The notes beneath the pieces are model-generated. The model was not told the DNA's origin and searched no databases. It was given only the letters and a program-made list of their open reading frames with translations. Positions 62,061-64,000 of a stretch of 64,000 nucleotides of DNA are shown here, in pieces. Source of the stretch: Planctomycetota bacterium (lineage in GTDB: Bacteria; Planctomycetota; UBA1135; UBA2386); assembly GCA_016716265.1 (NCBI GenBank), contig JADJWQ010000006.1, positions 2,383,501 to 2,447,500 of the forward strand. Direction: 5' to 3'. Position 1 is the stretch's first letter; each line of letters starts with the position of its first letter. A program made the translations under genes and the position numbers.

Positions 62061-63600
62061 AAGAACTTGTACAAAACGACGCCCCTCCCTATCGGATGCA
62101 GGATGCAAACCAAGCGTCCTGGGAGGGCGCCGTCGAAGACTTGATCGTCGTCGCGGTGCCGGCTGCGTGCAAGAGCATGGTGGGTTCGATCGAGGCGCTG
62201 TGCGCCGCGGTCGCATCGCGCGCCGCAAGTGGCGCGGCAGGCCGGGAGGCGATCGACTACGCGGTCTCGGAGGTCATGGTCGCCGAGCTGACCGGCGCGG
62301 TGAGCGGGATGCGCACGCGGTCATGCTCGGCGCTCTGGAGGTCGACGCGCCGCGAGTCGAGATCGACGGCAAGACCTTCACGCGGGTCGGGTTGCGGCAA
62401 CGGCCGGCACGATCGCTCGCGGGGACCGTCGAGGTGCGACGTGCGCTGTATCGTCCGCTCGGCGAGGGCAACGCACCGACGGTGGACGCGATCAGCCTGC
62501 GTGCGGGCGCCATCGGCGACGGCTGGCTACCGCAGACGGCCGGGGCGATGGCTTTCGAGCTGCAGAAGGCGCCATCGCGGGAGGGTGAGCAGAGCGGCAA
62601 GCAGACCCGCCGGCTTCCCTACTCTCGCGCGAGCTTCGAGCGCGTGCCGCATGAGCTCGGGGCGCTGTACGCTTCGTCCCCAGGTCAACATCGAGGACGC
62701 CATCGTGAGCAGCCTCGAGATCCCGGCTGAGGCACGCGCGATCTCGGTATCGCTCGACCGGGCGAGCGTGCCGATGGAGGAGCCCATCCCGCGGCCGCCC
62801 GGTCGGCCCAGGAGGAACGCGCCGAAGATCACGCGCGTCTTCCACATGGCGCACTGCCGGCACCGTCACGTTGCACGATGGCAACGGCCGAGCGCTCTAC
62901 TCGATGCGCTTCGGACAAATGCCTGGCATCGACCCCTTGGACGTGTGCAACGCCATGGCGAACGTGGTCTACCGGCTGCGCGAGAAGCAGCCCGAGCTGC
63001 GACTTCAGCTACTCGCTGATGGGGCTCACGAGATGTGGAACCTGCTCGAGTCGAGCTTCCCGGAAAGCCTCTTAGGTCCGCGCCATCTGATGGTCGACTT
63101 CTGGCACGTCCTCGAGAAGCTGTCCGCGGCAGCCGAGGCGATCCAGGGCGCCGAAAGCCGAGCGGTCGTGGCTGGCTGGCGCCGGCTCCCTCGAGCGCAG
63201 GAAGGACGCCGTCACGCAGATTCTCGCCGACCTCGAACCGCACTGGTGCGACCCGGTCGACGGCAGCGTGGTCAAGCACGGCCCCATCCACGAGGCCATC
63301 ACCTACCTCACGAATCATGCGCACCGCATGAACTACGCCGGCGCCCGCGCCAAGGGCTGCCGATCGGCAGCGGAACCGTCGAGGCAACCTGCAAGAGCCT
63401 CATCGGCGTGCGCATGAAGCGCGCCGGATCGCGCTGGAAGCAGCATACCGGCGACCACGTGATCAAGCTCCGCGCGCTCGCGCTCAGCCACCAATGGGAC
63501 GCTGCTATGTCGCGGTTCTTCGCTACGCAGCGGACCGCCGTCCGAGCGCTCGCGGCATGAAAAGAGCGGCTTCGCTCAATACGAGATCCACACCCCCTTG
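62040..63600. mobile_element. Remnant ISKra4-family insertion sequence
   Basis: The region holding the broken transposase has its own base composition at the left edge (CTTGTGTAAAA and CTTGTACAAAA, 62048-62075), unlike the surrounding GC-rich genes. No inverted terminal repeats or target duplication could be fixed by eye, so the borders are approximate. It sits between copies of the lipoprotein/membrane-protein pair, which suggests it inserted into that array. Confidence 0.6.
62100..63560 (+). pseudogene. ISKra4-family transposase, disrupted by several frameshifts
   Basis: Pieces of one transposase are readable in order but in different frames. They are: REAIDYAVSEVMVAELTGAV; AHAVMLGALEVDAPRVEIDG and YRPLGEGNAPTVDAISLRAG; DGWLPQTAGAMAFELQKAPS and RRLPYSRASFERVPHELGAL; ISVSLDRASVPMEEPIPRPP; MHDGNGRALYSMRFGQMP and GAHEMWNLLESSF; GPIHEAITYLTNHAHRMNYA; and GSGTVEATCKSLIGVRMKRA with HVIKLRALALS to the stop. 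These match the conserved blocks of ISKra4 transposases. At least four frame breaks (near 62300, 62680, 62860, 63180 and 63350) mean it is inactive. Confidence 0.9.
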
Positions 63601-63911
63601 TGCCGGTCGCCTGCCTGTTCGTCTGGCGAAACGGCTCGGCATCACCATTCTCTCCGGCAGACGCACGGCAGCTCATGGAGGAGCAGTCGGCTCTGTTGGA
63701 GGAGATGCGACGCGCGGCGGCCCTGTGGACTACACTCCCGTTCGCCGGTCGCGTCACGCGCCTGTCCTGGTCGGCGACGCGGATGCCCGCACCGGCAGAC
63801 GGCCCGAACTCCGCCATCGGCGTCGCGCGGCTCGACCACCTCGACCTCGGGACCGTGGACACGACCGACGGCAAGGCCTCCGAACTCCAGCTCCAGGCCA
63901 TCGGCAGGTGA
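63600..63911 (+). pseudogene. 3' part of a second lipoprotein-family copy
   Basis: The 103-codon frame ends with LPFAGRVTRLSWSATRMPAP, SAIGVARLDH and QLQAIGR, matching the last 60 residues of the lipoprotein at 61188-61817. The first 45 codons (VACLFVWRNGSASPF, QLMEEQSALLEEMRRAAALW) do not match it. There is no signal peptide or lipobox, and the start lacks a ribosome-binding site. It is most likely a copy that lost its 5' end when the IS arrived. Confidence 0.6.
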
Positions 63912-63969
63912 CGACAGCGAGGCGCCGCGGGACATCCGGCATGGGCAGGTGCATCAGCGGCCGACCAGC

Positions 63970-64000
63970 GTGGCTAGCGAGCCGATCGAGCTCGCAGCGG
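63970..64000 (+). CDS. Possible start of a second copy of the membrane protein (truncated by the window edge)
   Basis: GTG at 63970 opens a frame reading ASEPIELAA, next to the lipoprotein copy's stop. It parallels the start of the gene at 61828 (PDEPIALPG), which likewise follows a lipoprotein gene. Only ten codons are present, so this is a weak call. Confidence 0.3.
   Translation, partial: MASEPIELAA

Noticed and set aside
1..64000. tRNA or rRNA genes and CRISPR arrays
   Set aside because: No T-loop-like GGTTCGA-type segment with a matching cloverleaf, no rRNA-like conserved stretch and no regularly spaced repeats were seen by eye. A covariance-model scan would be needed to exclude tRNAs fully.

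Overview
The window is very GC-rich DNA (roughly 70% G+C) from a bacterium that looks like a member of the Planctomycetota. The reasons are the ECF sigma factor genes placed directly upstream of large membrane-anchored Ser/Thr kinases, the many secreted proteins with carboxypeptidase-regulatory-like (CarboxypepD_reg), PKD, HEAT or sulfatase-modifying domains, and a fused isobutyryl-CoA mutase. The phylum is inferred; there is no rRNA gene or other marker here to prove it. I saw no tRNA, rRNA, CRISPR array or complete insertion sequence.

Layout. 1-225: 3' end of a CarboxypepD_reg-type protein. 436-7250 (minus strand): a tightly packed six-gene unit reading pseudopilin, membrane protein, sensor histidine kinase, then the large, Fe-S and FAD subunits of a xanthine-dehydrogenase-type molybdenum hydroxylase. 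7391-8650: a glucuronate-isomerase-like protein. 8773-12732: a secreted protein and a large CarboxypepD_reg repeat protein. 12886-16267: an ECF sigma factor followed by a Ser/Thr kinase. 16543-19308: a subtilisin-like protease. 19363-21204: a membrane protein.

The centre of interest is 21428-35450: eight consecutive same-strand genes, most joined by ATGA or GTGA stop/start overlaps, that encode nine exported amidohydrolase-fold domains. Only the tandem pair at 29814-32590 keeps the full set of metal ligands. A third member (23074-24279) keeps most of them, and the other six domains have lost several. One gene carries two amidohydrolase domains with a beta-barrel-like module inserted in the second. 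This looks like an operon of secreted or periplasmic catalytic enzymes mixed with pseudo-enzyme relatives.

35714-41325 holds a SnoaL-like protein, a di-haem cytochrome c peroxidase lipoprotein, a secreted protein with an ASPM/choice-of-anchor-like segment and another secreted protein. 41527-44522 is a second sigma factor/Ser-Thr kinase pair. 45327-45964 is a nucleotidyltransferase with a small partner, flanked by ORF-poor DNA. 47017-54050 contains a subtilase with a PKD domain, a sialate-esterase-like protein and a gingipain-like (C25) protease with HEAT repeats. 55272-58670 is icmF. 58801-61817 is a kinase fused to a formylglycine-generating-enzyme-like domain and a lipoprotein. From 61828 to the end, a decayed ISKra4-family transposase sits inside what looks like a tandem array of that lipoprotein and its partner.

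Four stretches (38868-40233, 44523-45326, 45965-47016, 54051-55271) are essentially gene-free. Two of them contain a near-identical 72-bp block that includes the leader of icmF. A separate 38-bp element recurs at the 3' ends of two genes (368-405 and 19305-19342).
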